Of a stretch of DNA of 64,000 nt, positions 53,501 to 62,800 are shown piece after piece. How positions within the stretch are numbered: the stretch's first letter is position 1; every line of letters starts with the position of its first letter. The translations under genes were made by a program, and so were the position numbers. The notes under the pieces are model-generated. The model ran no database searches. It was not told where the DNA came from and saw only the letters and a program-made list of their open reading frames with translations. The DNA lies in the NCBI GenBank assembly GCA_905178155.1, contig CAJINV010000014.1:124001-188000 (forward strand), written 5' to 3'. The DNA is from Amoebophrya sp. A120 (Eukaryota > Sar > Dinophyceae > Syndiniales > Amoebophryaceae).

Positions 53501-54141
53501 TCCTGCTGTTCCGCACCGATTTTGACTTTTTGCTTCGTCGTGCTTTTCCTCCTCATTTTCTTTTTACTCAGTGAAGTTGTGCTTGATGTGGTCGTGTGCC
53601 CCCGGTGCTTCTTCGTCTTCACCTTCTCGCCTGCTTGCGCTTCCGCTCCTGCTGCTGCTCGACTGGTTCTTTTCATTACTTTATTAGCTGCAGATGAAGA
53701 AGAGGACAACTTCGAGCGGTCGACTTCTGTTGATCTTGTTCTACTTCCTTTCTTGTCTTTCCGCCGGGCGCTTTGCTCGTTTCGCCGGGCGCTTTGTGTA
53801 AGAGTCGTGGGGGAAAAGGCGGAGACAAAGAGACTAGATTCTCGGGACGGCGACGTCGACGGCGGTTCTGACACTACAGATGTAGTGGACTTGTAGTAGA
53901 GCTTGCATCTGCTACTCTGCCTGGGGAAGATGCTGCGGCTGCTGGTCTTCATCTGTAGCTCCTGCCCACAGGACGTCGTCGAACTTGGCAAGGTCGTCGT
54001 GGTCGTTCCCACAGGTCCTGCTACTTCCGATTGTAGTACCAGTCCACCGAACTGGGCAAGTACCCAACTACAAACCACCGCAAGTACGGCGAGAAGTTGC
54101 GTCGAAAAGAGGTAGTAGCACATCAGGCTGCACAAGCTCAT
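26526..54141 (-). CDS. Gene 3: complete giant gene, signal-anchor, coiled-coil stalk and two large F5/8C-like modules
   Basis: Exons: 53386-54141, 52914-53149, 52530-52563, 52206-52376, 51982-52039, 51632-51676, 51357-51395, 50964-51089, 45065-45105, 44741-44827, 44399-44419, 43399-43529, 43156-43277, 42940-42987, 42555-42674, 42283-42331, 41946-41985, 41629-41693, 40047-40077, 39686-39740, 39264-39417, 38865-38954, 37591-37680, 37298-37351, 37078-37137, 36776-36815, 36188-36456, 35874-35940, 35546-35634, 35157-35205, 34962-35011, 31519-31554, 31167-31208, 30889-30900, 30685-30739, 28873-28996, 28622-28700, 28275-28358, 27965-28011, 27768-27805, 27416-27498, 27114-27270, 26806-26858, 26526-26569. 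This gives about 1,300 residues and 43 introns. The protein has an N-terminal hydrophobic segment, a Thr/Ser/Lys linker, a coiled coil, and two jelly-roll-like modules ending RVLQLREVVVYGS and RQIRITELAAYG. With one duplication removed at the last intron the stop is TGA at 26526. If both copies stay, the frame runs to TAG at 26435 (STSTMRKDFDDISTPVDHF). Gene 4 is its paralogue. Confidence 0.82.
26570..26805. mobile_element. Introner IE-E in gene 3
   Basis: 236 bp with the duplication GTACG on both sides. Last intron of gene 3. Confidence 0.92.
26859..27113. mobile_element. Introner IE-A in gene 3
   Basis: 255 bp with the duplication CGTGC on both sides. Joins IILPSGT to EDSATRQ. Confidence 0.92.
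27271..27415. mobile_element. Introner IE-B in gene 3
   Basis: 145 bp with the duplication CTAGG on both sides. Confidence 0.93.
27499..27767. mobile_element. Introner IE-A in gene 3
   Basis: 269 bp with the duplication TGCCG on both sides. Joins MHTCG to TISPEMM. Confidence 0.93.
27806..27964. mobile_element. Introner IE-B in gene 3
   Basis: 159 bp. Flanks are CCGCC/CCGCA. Confidence 0.9.
28012..28274. mobile_element. Introner IE-A in gene 3
   Basis: 263 bp with the duplication CGGTG on both sides. Joins VVGVST to ASRPPCS. Confidence 0.93.
28359..28621. mobile_element. Introner IE-C in gene 3
   Basis: 263 bp. Flanks are CGGAT/CGCGT. Joins CDCVPD to DLGLVGG. Confidence 0.87.
28701..28872. 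mobile_element. Introner IE-B in gene 3
   Basis: 172 bp with the duplication CTCGG on both sides. Joins WQIRDTE to GTFDTDD. Confidence 0.92.
28997..30684. mobile_element. Introner IE-J in gene 3, inflated by a foreign insert
   Basis: 1,688 bp. IE-J arms (TATTCCCTGAAAATCAACCA and GGGGAATA) enclose about 1.5 kb (29041-30567) without recognised features. Flanks GGTCT/CAAGG do not match, yet removing element plus five bases joins YRTDL to ELSTDGN in frame. Confidence 0.75.
30740..30888. mobile_element. Introner IE-B in gene 3
   Basis: 149 bp with the duplication CCCTG on both sides. Bounds the 12-nt exon 30889-30900. Confidence 0.93.
30901..31166. mobile_element. Introner IE-A in gene 3
   Basis: 266 bp with the duplication GATGG on both sides. 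Confidence 0.93.
31209..31518. mobile_element. Introner IE-D in gene 3
   Basis: 310 bp. Flanks are GTGCG/ATGCG. Joins LYAEFTH to VAFVEYI. Gene 4 has an IE-D four bases away. Confidence 0.9.
31631..31703 (-). mobile_element. SINE-like element family 2
   Basis: 73 bp flanked by GGCTGTC (31624-31630 and 31704-31710). On the minus strand it ends TGTCCACTAC plus an ATG-repeat tail. Shares its core with 10588 and 44588. Confidence 0.72.
31851..33710. mobile_element. Foldback element with long terminal inverted repeats
   Basis: 1,860 bp. Outer inverted repeats of about 235 bp are nearly identical, and weaker inverted similarity continues to the centre. Ends are TTAGACAAGG...CCTTGTCTAA with the 5-bp duplication TTTGT (31846-31850 and 33711-33715). 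Both arms read similar short frames outward: RLWVVLLVDVMSLLYILRVA on plus and ALWVVLLVNVAALLYIIRVA on minus, each followed by SALRQDKKW. This may be a captured gene fragment. No transposase was seen. Confidence 0.85.
33735..34955. repeat. Insert framed by 30-bp direct repeats
   Basis: A 30-bp sequence of the IE-E right arm (TACAAACGAGGGGGAGGGAC...) occurs at 33735-33764 and 34926-34955, around 1,161 bp of GC-rich foreign DNA. ACTAGTRG-type short repeats lie at 33800-33960. Confidence 0.8.
35012..35156. mobile_element. Introner IE-B in gene 3
   Basis: 145 bp. Flanks are GCGTG/AGGTG. Confidence 0.87.
35206..35545. mobile_element. Introner IE-D (diverged) in gene 3
   Basis: 340 bp. Flanks CCTCC/CTTGT are diverged. 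Removal joins DYLSTHK to PIHAFDRN in frame. Confidence 0.78.
35635..35873. mobile_element. Introner IE-C in gene 3
   Basis: 239 bp with the duplication GCCCG on both sides. Joins GCGLTG to LAELHVL. Confidence 0.93.
35941..36187. mobile_element. Introner IE-C in gene 3
   Basis: 247 bp with the duplication CCTGA on both sides. Joins GVYNQ to VGSACTS. Confidence 0.92.
36457..36775. mobile_element. Introner IE-A (variant) in gene 3
   Basis: 319 bp with the duplication CTGTC on both sides. Left end TATGCATTGCAGACATGTCT. Confidence 0.9.
36816..37077. mobile_element. Introner IE-A in gene 3
   Basis: 262 bp with the duplication TTTTG on both sides. Joins MADKFQN to YTDQFDE. Confidence 0.93.
37138..37297. 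mobile_element. Introner IE-B in gene 3
   Basis: 160 bp. Flanks are AGTTC/AGATC. Confidence 0.9.
37352..37590. mobile_element. Introner IE-E in gene 3
   Basis: 239 bp with the duplication GTCCA on both sides. Joins FGATNVD to LPRVLQL. Confidence 0.93.
37681..38864. mobile_element. Introner IE-D in gene 3 carrying a Helitron-like insert
   Basis: 1,184 bp with the duplication TTTAC on both sides. Joins RENQDTLVN to PERIDLM. Its left arm is broken at about 37720. Confidence 0.9.
37729..38586. mobile_element. Helitron-like non-autonomous element, short copy
   Basis: Same ends as 45171-50753. It begins TCTATTATATTCATGCG after an A and ends CTGG before a T. Eight bases before the end is a perfect hairpin GCTCCGGC-GTTA-GCCGGAGC. 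The first half holds GAGGTGG-type and the middle CTCTCGCGCCACC-type repeats. A shared AGTTACTA just left of both copies leaves the exact 5' end open. Confidence 0.6.
38955..39263. mobile_element. Introner IE-D in gene 3
   Basis: 309 bp with the duplication CTGCG on both sides. Joins IRVDCYA to ALGKYVF. Confidence 0.93.
39418..39685. mobile_element. Introner IE-A in gene 3
   Basis: 268 bp with the duplication GTGAC on both sides. Joins NQDHLVT to WAKQDEE. Confidence 0.9.
39741..40046. mobile_element. Introner IE-D in gene 3
   Basis: 306 bp with the duplication CTCCG on both sides. Joins CGSKRA to EGYSMPG. Confidence 0.92.
40078..41628. mobile_element. Introner IE-C in gene 3, inflated by a framed insert
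   Basis: 1,551 bp with the duplication TGTAC on both sides. Joins TMKGKY to SVCGSKR. Confidence 0.88.
40195..41592. repeat. Insert framed by about 70-bp direct repeats
   Basis: A 70-bp piece of the host IE-C (AAGCGCTAAACRGCATGGCA...) occurs at 40195-40265 and 41522-41592 around 1.26 kb of foreign GC-rich DNA. GCCCCTCCGGCC repeats lie near the right edge. Confidence 0.82.
41694..41945. mobile_element. Introner IE-A in gene 3
   Basis: 252 bp with the duplication CTCCC on both sides. Joins QDTNVG to EWDNQTT. Confidence 0.93.
41986..42282. mobile_element. Introner IE-F in gene 3
   Basis: 297 bp. Flanks are AGCGT/AACGT. Confidence 0.9.
42332..42554. mobile_element. Introner IE-E in gene 3
   Basis: 223 bp. 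Flanks are CGGCA/CGGGA. Joins NACGL to PHPQDIR. Confidence 0.9.
42675..42939. mobile_element. Introner IE-C in gene 3
   Basis: 265 bp with the duplication GCGTC on both sides. Joins PDQLDD to AYLVVGV. Confidence 0.93.
42988..43155. mobile_element. Introner IE-B in gene 3
   Basis: 168 bp with the duplication CCAGA on both sides. Confidence 0.92.
43278..43398. mobile_element. Introner IE-J in gene 3
   Basis: 121 bp with the duplication CCAGG on both sides. Joins VVEVIL to VTLSPKA. Shortest IE-J copy; it defines the family ends. Confidence 0.92.
43530..44398. mobile_element. IE-K: TTAG-ended 0.87-kb intron in gene 3
   Basis: 869 bp with terminal inverted repeats of about 65 bp (TTAGGGCGGAAAAATCGGCA...) and the duplication TGGAG (43525-43529 and 44399-44403). 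Removal joins PGYFS to TEYPYLDG in frame, and gene 4 has the same protein (SGYFSTNYPFSAG) with no intron there. Only the 5-bp duplication is shared with the other introners; the ends differ and match the foldback element at 31851 (TTAG...CTAA). Confidence 0.88.
44420..44740. mobile_element. Introner IE-C in gene 3 with a nested SINE-like copy
   Basis: 321 bp. Flanks are CTGTG/CTGCA. Joins DVEELQ to PGYFS. Confidence 0.87.
44588..44648 (-). mobile_element. SINE-like element family 2
   Basis: 61 bp flanked by AGCTTCA (44581-44587 and 44649-44655). Same GGACACCCGC...CCACAGGTCAAGGATCC core and ATG-repeat tail as 31631, but shorter at its 5' end. Confidence 0.72.
44828..45064. mobile_element. Introner IE-C in gene 3
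   Basis: 237 bp with the duplication ATGTA on both sides. Joins GSGTYYI to DASFGAA. Confidence 0.93.
45660..45990. repeat. GC-rich minisatellite 1
   Basis: About seven units of 40-45 bp contain GGGGGGCCCCGGTCTTCC followed by a variable GTTCCCGC-type part. Confidence 0.85.
46000..47330. repeat. GC-rich minisatellite 2
   Basis: Eleven or so copies of CGCTCTCAATCTGGGCGGCG followed by TGGTGGAGTTGTG recur about every 100 bp, interspersed with two long CCTTCCCGTCCCTGAATCC blocks. Inverted copies of the same core occur at 47780, 47870, 48395 and 49465. Long open frames here are repeat artefacts. Confidence 0.88.
48010..48235. repeat. 18-bp tandem repeat
   Basis: About twelve copies of GATTCAGGGACGGGAAGC with small variants. 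Confidence 0.92.
51090..51356. mobile_element. Introner IE-A in gene 3
   Basis: 267 bp. Flanks are TCACA/TCACG. Joins RQWSDHV to TLVSKMK. Confidence 0.92.
51396..51631. mobile_element. Introner IE-C in gene 3
   Basis: 236 bp with the duplication TCGCT on both sides. Confidence 0.93.
51677..51981. mobile_element. Introner IE-I in gene 3
   Basis: 305 bp. Flanks are ACCGT/GCCGT. Second copy of this rare family. Confidence 0.88.
52040..52205. mobile_element. Introner IE-B in gene 3
   Basis: 166 bp with the duplication CTTCA on both sides. Confidence 0.93.
52377..52529. mobile_element. Introner IE-B in gene 3
   Basis: 153 bp with the duplication AAGGA on both sides. Confidence 0.93.
52564..52913. 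mobile_element. Introner IE-D in gene 3
   Basis: 350 bp. Flanks are CTGCT/CCGCT. Confidence 0.88.
53150..53385. mobile_element. Introner IE-C in gene 3 (first intron)
   Basis: 236 bp with the duplication TTTAT on both sides. Confidence 0.93.
53386..54141 (-). CDS. Gene 3 first exon: signal anchor and low-complexity linker
   Basis: The chosen ATG at 54141 starts MSLCSLMCYYLF, giving a hydrophobic segment over residues 4-30 that includes LLAVLAVVCSWVL. It is followed by a Thr/Ser stretch and a basic Ser/Lys-rich linker (SLSKKKMRRKSTTKQKVKIG, GQQQEHAKSSKTAASSS). The same frame is open upstream to 54810. The start at 54141 was preferred because it puts the hydrophobic segment at the N terminus, as in gene 1. 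The exon ends TAVSAMNK at the IE-C element 53150-53385. Confidence 0.65.
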
Positions 54142-56879
54142 CTTCACGTTGGTACCAGTGGCCCTCCTTTTGGTGCTTTTGGCTGGGCGAGGTGGGAGAA
54201 ACGTTTTACTCCTGAAATGGTCGGCGCCGACTCGTCGGCCTGGCTGGCGGTCGGACGGCGGCACAACCTCAACAACCAAAGAAGCCTTTATTCGCGGATG
54301 TTGATGATGCAAAAGGTCATCTGTCCGGCGGCGCGGAGGGAACAAGTCGACGACCCGACGTCGGCCACCGCCTCTAGTACGTCGACTCTTGCAATATTTT
54401 TCACCGAAAAAAAATATTTGTTTTCTGTACTGTTCTCGTGAGGTTGACGGAAAGTATGAGGGCCAGCAAGTACTTCTAGAACCGGATGCGTTCTTTCGTC
54501 GTGGCGGAGGTTCGGCTCCTCGTGCTCCTAGACGATGTGCAGAGGAAGACGAAGAGAGAGTTTCCGAGAAAAAAACTCCATAATTTCCCTGCATGATGCT
54601 CGCCGCAGCGGGTAAGGTGCTCCAGAAGTCGTAGACGTTGAGGGCCACGTCGTCCTTACTTCCCGAGGGATCCTCCTGCCGACCGGTCTCTCCTCGCGCG
54701 CAACTTGGTGTTGTATCATCTTCCTGCATCCGCAGGCGACCGGAAGTCCGACAAAAAAAAGGAGAACACAAGAAAAGAAGGTGCTCCTGAGTGGTTCTTT
54801 CGGGTTTCAACTGAGCCTTATTTATTGTGCGGCGGGGGCGGTCCCACGGAGGATGAGAAACAAGTACTTATCGCGGTCCTCGCCACGAGGAATCATCGCC
54901 GCTGCCAGGAGATTCTGTTCAGGGCCCCAAGTGGACGTCTCCAGGGTCAGCGACGACCTTGCTATGATCTAGGCGACCTCGAGCAATAGCAATACTATGT
55001 CGACGCCACAACTACACGACCACCTTGAAGTTGTGCATCATGGCATATTGGCACGACTCCGATCAATCGACGTCGTGCTGCAGGCCGTGTCCCTGCTAGT
55101 CGAGTAGATGAAACCCGGAGCAAGCCGAATGGTCATTTTCAATTTCAACGCATTTTTCCGTTTCATGAGCATCGCACACTTTATTTATTTCTTTTTTTTG
55201 TTTGGTGCTGTATCCAAATAAATTTTCCAAAAAGTAGGTCCCTTTTCCTTTTCCCGCTTTGTGCATCGAAAAAAGCGGCATTTGAATTTGATTTTTTGTT
55301 TCTAGTATTAATTTTAATTGATCCATCGCCAAGATTCTGGCTCATCTTCATCTTTCGTTCAGTTGAAGAAAGAAACGCAAACATTAAACCAGACCCACGA
55401 GGACGTCGACGTCGAGCAAACATTGTGAAATTTGAACCTCCGACGTTGTAGACGTCCGTCAACAAAATCAATAACGTGGGCCTGGGCATCAAGCTCCTCC
55501 TGGAACACGTTTACTGCAAAGAGAGGCGCTAATATTAAGTAGAAGAATCGCGGGACAGACGACAGAGACTCTCTTGTCGTGCGAGATTCATTCCTGAAGA
55601 TGATTCTTTACTTGTTCTTTATCCAGAAGGTCCAGTGTTCTCTAGGAGCATAAGCATATTCACCTACCCTCCAGCCTGTTCATGCGCAACGACAACAAGA
55701 GACCTGTCGAACATTGAGGGGTTCTTGTTCAACAAGTGTGCTCGTCCTGCTGAGGGTCGGCGTGACCACGACGAGGAGTTCTTGTGTCGTAGGAGCTAGG
55801 CGCTTGTTTTTAGGTCTCATCCAACTATCAAAATCTAGCGGCCTATTTGTTCATTTTCAATATCTATGATTGGTATATAGCACCATCTCTTTTTTCATTT
55901 TTCTCGTCACCAGGGGTTCAAGTTCATGCTCGGCATGAATGTTGACCAGGATTATACTCGATTCTATTATACAAGCGGCACATTATTGTTTGCTAAAAAA
56001 ACATAAAAAGGCTATAAGACATCTGTAATCGTCATGTTTCTTTTTTCACGAAAAACGTTTCAATACTACGCATCTTCAAGCAGGATCTCAGCATCCTCAA
56101 GCGTCTAGGTGGTAGTTGACTGCTGTCCATCCTGATCTTTAACTTTGGAAAGGTTTTTGCGGGTGCTTTTTAAAAAAAATGAGGAGGTATTTGAATTTGT
56201 CCAAAAGAAAAAAACTAAAGACGGTTTGCTCGAGCTCGTCCTCGTCGCTCTTGTTTCTGTGCGACTTTGCTTTAGATAAAATCTTCTTTTTTCATGATCT
56301 TTATAAAGTTCTTTACTTCGTAACTTCTTGTATGTTGCTTTTTCTTTTATTTTGGTGTCCCTTTTCGAAACAGATGCAGTAGCTGTTTAGATAGAACTGG
56401 CATGTATTTTGCACCAGCATGATGGCACTAGCGAGTTCGTTCCCGCTGCTCTCATCTTCCGATCCCCGATGCAGTTGCACCCAGCCCAGGGGTTGTACTT
56501 CCAACGGACAGTGGTAGAAGTAAGTACTACTGTGGTCCTGCAATCACTGCAAAGTGCATTTCCATTTCCTACCAGCACCTTGTCAGACGCTGCCAGAATC
56601 GGTGTCCTGCTGTAGGGTCGTGCGTCCAAAGACAATCACAGGAAAAAGCTGGTTGTTCGTCCCTCTGATCCTGTGACGCAGAGAAGGTGTCAAGGATAAT
56701 TCTGTCTTGCTAGGAATACGCGACATGACTGAATTTTCTGTAGTGCCGGCGTTTATTTCGTCCACCCGAGGTGGACGCACAAATGGCAGACTGTGTCTGG
56801 TGTCTTCATGCAAAGTTGCAAGCTTCACAACATGTACTGTACATGGTGCGCCGAGTTGTATTCTAGTCCAAATAAAGCA
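54142..56879. other. Intergenic region between gene 4 stop and gene 3 start
   Basis: This stretch is AT-richer than the genes and holds no introner that I can recognise. The gene 3 frame stays open to 54810 but encodes low-complexity Arg/Ser-rich sequence, more likely 5' leader. The short frame at 56387-56635 has no recognisable content. Promoter and 3'-end signals are expected here, but I cannot place them. Confidence 0.5.
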
Positions 56880-59800
56880 TCACGGAGGTGCCAAAGAACA
56901 AACACTTTCTTCCCACGATCGGATACAGGCTGCCAGCTCGGTAATGCGGAGCTGCCTTGTCAGCTGTTCGGCTGTCCCGCTGGGCAGCATGATCCACACC
57001 CATCTGGCCTCTCCAGCGTATGAAGTTGTTCTCGAACGTTACATAGATCGCTGTTACTTACATGTGCGTAAATACTGTTATAGCAAAACCAATACCAAAC
57101 GCGAAAGCAGAGAACTTGTCGTGCGAAGTTGCTTGAAGATTTTTATGTGAAGGCTGTGGCTGTTCCAGTTCCTGCTTGTCGTAATTTTGCATGACAAATC
57201 ATCTAGCAGCGATGAGTCTAACTCTCGAGAACACCATACGACGGGTGGGTCGCAGATCACGCGTGGCAGGTTATCCAAGAAAAAACGTGTGTAAGTGTAA
57301 CTTTGACTTTCTTGGAGGAAAAGCAACACAAATGTGAGGACTCTGCATGACACAGAGAAAACCTCTCATGCGCGGCTAGTATCAGTGAAAACACGACGAC
57401 GACGGACGGAACAAACCTCTGATGCACGTCCAGCATGACAGGTGTAAGTGTCTTCCATCCTCTGCAACACAGATTTACACTTTTACAGATTTTTTCCTCA
57501 CGATACACGTGCACCGCGGCGTACGTGTCATCGTAGAATATGAGAGCTCACAACTGATGCGCCACCTCCCCCTCGTTTGTCATGCAAGATACCAAATAAG
57601 CCGCTTCCTGCCTTCTAGCAGCTCCACCGTTTTCATGTTCCGGAATGTTGACCCTCGTCCCGGGCGGTGCTTCACTCCACGCGCGAACAAGAACTCATCG
57701 TGCTGCACAAGCTCCATGTAGAAGTTGGAACTAGTTGTACTTCTATTAGTTACTATTCTTGATCGCTGGTCTACTACCTCCTGGGAAGCGTTTTTACTTT
57801 AAGAAATGCAGAACGAGGGGGAGTAGTAAGTTCTAGTTGCGCGCTCCTCTCATATAGAAGTGATTGGGGGCAAAAGCCGAGTTGTCGACTTCATTGGCGG
57901 GATATCAAGTGTAAAAATGTCTGGGTCTGGAAGATTCTGAACTTGTGATGCTATCTTTGGATTCTAAAAAGATTTGTATTGCATGACCAGCACCAAGAGG
58001 ACTCCACTCTGTGCTACGCGGAGAGGACATTTGTCATGCGGTACAGGCATCGCAAAGCGCTCGAAAAATCTGCGATGCTAGAGCATGCATCACAGACATC
58101 ATTGGTCATTCAAAATATGCATGACAAACCTGGCAATCTTCCATACCCAGACATTTTTACATTTGATACGGGATTCCCGGGACTTGCTGGGATGTCTTTC
58201 GCCAAGGTCGCAGCGGCCATTTCTTCGGGGCCGATGGTGCCGCAGGTGTGCATGCCGTTCGTGCCGTCCGGAACCAGGCACTTTCCGGTAATCTGATTGC
58301 AAGGCGGTGTAACCGCGGTGCTCACCCCGACGACGGCGCCGCACCCGTTTGTCGCTTGCGTAAAGTCCGGCGTGGTCCTATCCTGAGCAAAAACACCCCT
58401 ACGACCCATGAAAAACAAATTCAGAAGTTTTGGGAATCACGCATGACATAAACAGACTGTGCTACTGCGGATATGGGAATCACGCATGACAAGTTTTTCT
58501 TTGTATTAGTATTGTGGTGCAGGTTACTAGCAAGGAAACCCGCATCACAAAGCCATCTCCTTACAGTCCTAGTATTTACAGCAACATTATAAATGCTAAA
58601 GCATGAAGATACATAGGAAATGGCTCTCATGGGGATGCACATTACAAGTCTTCCTGTCTTTGCAACTCTTTATGACAAGTCTGGTGTGGGGAGGCTTTTA
58701 CTCAGAATAGCCCCCGACTTTTCCAAGGTCCACGTCCGGGGTGCAGTCGCAGTGACCCGCTGCGCCGGTAGGTGCGTTATGGAAGCGTCAGTATTTAAAT
58801 CATCAAAGTTGAAATAGTTTGTCATGCATAAAATGCGATACAAAAGTGACTCTATTGCAGAGGACCCACGGGAGGCAGATTATAGCCCTGGTAAGGGTCA
58901 AGTAGAGTTGGACTGCTAACTAGCATGACAGAAGGCAGCTCCTTTTCCCTAAACCGCATGACAGACGCGCTTCCAGGACCGGGAAAATTTGTCATGCACC
59001 GACTACAAACTGTAGGTCTAACTGGTATGCGTTTTAATTATGCATGACAAACTATTTCAACTTTGACGATTTCAAACCTGGCACATCCATATGCGTCCTG
59101 TTCGGAGTTGTCGCTTTTGTCAAGCATTTTCCACTGGGCGCCGTCCTTCTTGCAGACCATGTTCTCCGTACTGTCATCGCACGTCGAGTCACTCTGGACG
59201 TCGAGCTGGAGCAGCATAGTTTGGGGCACGCAATTTTGGGAAGTGGTGAGGTGTAGGTAATAGTCGGTCAGGGCGGGGTCTGTCCGGTACTTGTACAATC
59301 CCGGCGACTATGCATTGCAAAAGTATCGTACTCGTATAAATGCATTACAAATTTCCTCAGCATGAGAAATGAAATTTGTAATGCAGATTTGCCTTGGGAA
59401 CAAGATTTGTAATGCGAGATTCGCATTTATACGAGTATCAGATACTTTTGCACAGGATAGCGACACTAGCGCAAACTCCCCCGTTTTATCCGGATACACG
59501 TCAATGTACTCGACGCGCGAGACGCATGGAAGCGTCAGGATCGAAATCGTCAAAGTTGTCATGCATAAAATGCAACCCACAAATAAATGCCTGTCTTGCA
59601 GAGTAGGCAAGGAAGGCAGATTGCAAGCCTGTTGCGCGGTAGAAATAGAGCTGCTACAGCTAGCATGACAAAAGGCGTCTTCCTTACCCAAACAGCATCA
59701 CAAACTGGACTGCGGCTCTACCCAAGTCTGTCATGCGCCACTTGGAAACTACTTAGGCGCCAAATGGTGTCCGTTTATGCATCAACTTTGCCGATTTCGA

Positions 59801-62800
59801 TCCTGACGCTTCCATAAGACGTGCGAAAACTCAGCCACCAGCCACGGGTTCTGGTTGGGGACACCCTCGAACAGTCGGCGTACTTGCCGTCTACCGCTAT
59901 GGGAAAGCCGCCGCGGTTATGCACTGCAAATCCAAATAAGTCTGGGTTTGCAAATAACTTGTGATGCTAGTTTGTGAATTATCGGGGGGCGCAGGCACAC
60001 TGCATGACGCACCTACGCATAACAACTTTTTGAGCTCCTACTTACTTTATGTGTTTCGCTTTCCGCATGGCAGACTGCGTCTTTATTGCATGACAGGCAA
60101 GAGGATTTATTTATATTTTCTCTGCTCATGCGTATACAGATTTGAAAGAAGTCGTGGGAGAGAAGCATGACAAACTTGCACTCACTTTCCAAACCCGGAC
60201 ATATTTGATTTGCCCCTTTGGTAGCGGTTCCTGTCGAACGCATTGCTCGGGCTGTGGTCGTATCCTGTGCAAAAGCATCGCACTCGTATTGCAATCATGC
60301 ATTACAAATCTTTTTCTTAAGGCAAATCCCCATTACAAATTTCATTTCTCACGCTGAGGAAATTTGTAATGCATTTATACGAGTGCGATACTTTTGCAGT
60401 TCATAGGTCGTCGATGTAATCGTTGGGAAAGCCGTCCAAAATCTTGGCCTTCAGCGTGTCGTGGTGGTGCGCGTGCTTGACATGCAGCTCCACCAGGCCG
60501 GTCAGTCCGCACATTTGTGCATCCTTGGCAATCTCCGCGCTGGTGCAGCCCGAGCCTACTGCGTTGTATCTGCCCTCTGCGTAATTTATCCCACAGAAAA
60601 ATAAAACTGGCAGGGCATATTTGTTGTATGTAATGCAAAAATAAATACACAGAAAAATCTGTCATGAGCGGCCTCGTAGCGTGCTGTTTAGGATACGCAG
60701 TACTGATTTTTTTGTGTATTTATTTTTGCATTACAAATGTGACCTGCCAGCTTGAGCTTTTTTCTGTGGGATATAATTCTCCACGGGCGTCGGTGTCATG
60801 CCGTTGGGGTCGCGATCCGGGGCGGCGTCGAGGATTGCTTGGTGTTGGGCGTTAAATTCGGCATCCTTTTCATCCCGCAGCTCGTCCGCTTTTTTGGCGA
60901 TTTCCACATTGCCGTCGACTGCCGCGATATGGGAGTGTCAGGATTGAAATCGTCAAAGTTGAAAATGAAATAGTTTGTCACGCATAGAATCGATAAGTAC
61001 CAGTTGGAAGCCCAATTTCCAAGCGGTATGCATGACAAATCTCGGCACCGTCTAAATCCAGTTTGTCATGCTGTTTAGGGACAGAAGGCGTCTTTTGCCA
61101 TGCTACTTTAGCAGCTCTACTACCGCAGACCCCAAACAGGCTGACAGTTGTCGGCCTCACTTGCCATCCCTGCAAGAGAGGCACTTCATGCGGCCTTGCA
61201 ATTTATGCATGACAAATCATTTTTTCAACTTTGTCGATTTCAAACCTGACAGTTCCATACGCGAGGCTAGATCCGTACACCACTACCTCGCGCAATTGCA
61301 GGGCCCGCGGAATAGTGACCGCTTCCGATTTCATGTGCGGTAGCTCGAGGAACACGTACTTGCCGATAGCACCGTGGCAGTCGATGTTGATGCGGTAGTA
61401 GGTATCCACCGGGGTCCCGGAATCGTCCTCGACCTGCATCTCGACCAGGGTCTCCATCGGCTCGTTAAACACCATGCCTTTGTTTTCGGCGTCTTGCGTT
61501 GCCGCGTCCTGCTCCTGCTTGGTTAAAACGTGGTCGGGGTTCTTCACGTCCAACCCAGGCATGGTGGACCCCTCCCAGCGCTTGGTGCCGCACAGTGTGT
61601 ATGCAAGAAAAAAACTGTGTAAGTGTAACTCTGTAATGCAGAACAGCCAACAGAGTTACGCCTGTCATGCCAGACAGCCATGGCTTTCTCTTTTCCTGTG
61701 TGTTTTCCCTTACGGGCCACGCATGACAGGTTTTCTCTGTCATGTAGAGGAAATTTGTGATGCTGTCAGCCAAAGAAAGTTACACTAACACAGTTTTTTC
61801 TTGGATAGTGTGTACTTTCCGCGTAATACGGTGTCCCCGCCCCACGTGCTGTTATCGTTCCACACCTCCTTCGTGTCGTGCACCGTCTCCTGACGGAAAC
61901 TGGTGCGAGCGACAGTGTTCGTCGTGTTCTTGATATCGTTCGGGTGGGGCCGGTATGCATAGGAAATATGTCTTGGTCTGGAAGAACGAATGGACCTTGT
62001 GATGCTACCCTTCGACCATGCAAAAACCTGTATTGCAGGAGCAGCAAATTAATAAAGACACGGACATGCTTGCCACCCGGAGCAGGGCACTTCACATGCA
62101 GGACAGGCATGGGCCAGCTTTATTTGGAAAAGCTGTGATGCTACTAAAGCTTGCATCACTTCACAGACATTGCAGCGGGTGGTCGTGTACAAGCTGCATG
62201 AAAAGCTTCCAGACCAAGACTATATATTTGAATTTGATAGCAGGTCACAGGCAATGGCTTTCTCGTCGCCGTTGCCGATAAATTTCCGACAGGGTGCCCC
62301 GCCCGCGCCAGTTTCACCGAAGTTCGCGTCCGGTTATGAATTGCAAAAGTATCGTACTCGTATAAATCTAAATGCATGACAAATTCCCTCCGCATGAGAA
62401 AAAAAAAATGTCATGCGGATTTACCTTGGGAAGAAAACTTGTAATGCATGATTGCAAATACCACGAGTACGATACTTTTGCACATGATACCGATTTCACG
62501 CCGACAACAAGGTAGGCGTCGTCCACATTGTCCTCATAGGTTCCGTTCACTGCGCGGTCTTGCAGAGGATCCGTCACAATGGACAAATCCTGCTCCCCGT
62601 CGGGAGCTGTATGGCCTTCTCAACTGTTACATTCTCAACTGTTACATGGATTTGTCATGCAAAAGCACCATTATCATCCTCACGATCAAGCTGCTCCGCA
62701 TGACAAATCTGCGGAGGGCTAAATAGCACTATAATCCGTCCCAAATCTGTAATGCAAAAGGCGCAATCTTCCTCCTTTCACTATTGCCCTTCTTGCATTG

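Noticed and set aside
54142-54810. Upstream extension of the gene 3 first exon (490-residue frame)
   Set aside because: The added part is Arg/Ser-rich low complexity, and it would bury the hydrophobic signal segment in the middle. The ATG at 54141 gives a sensible N terminus.
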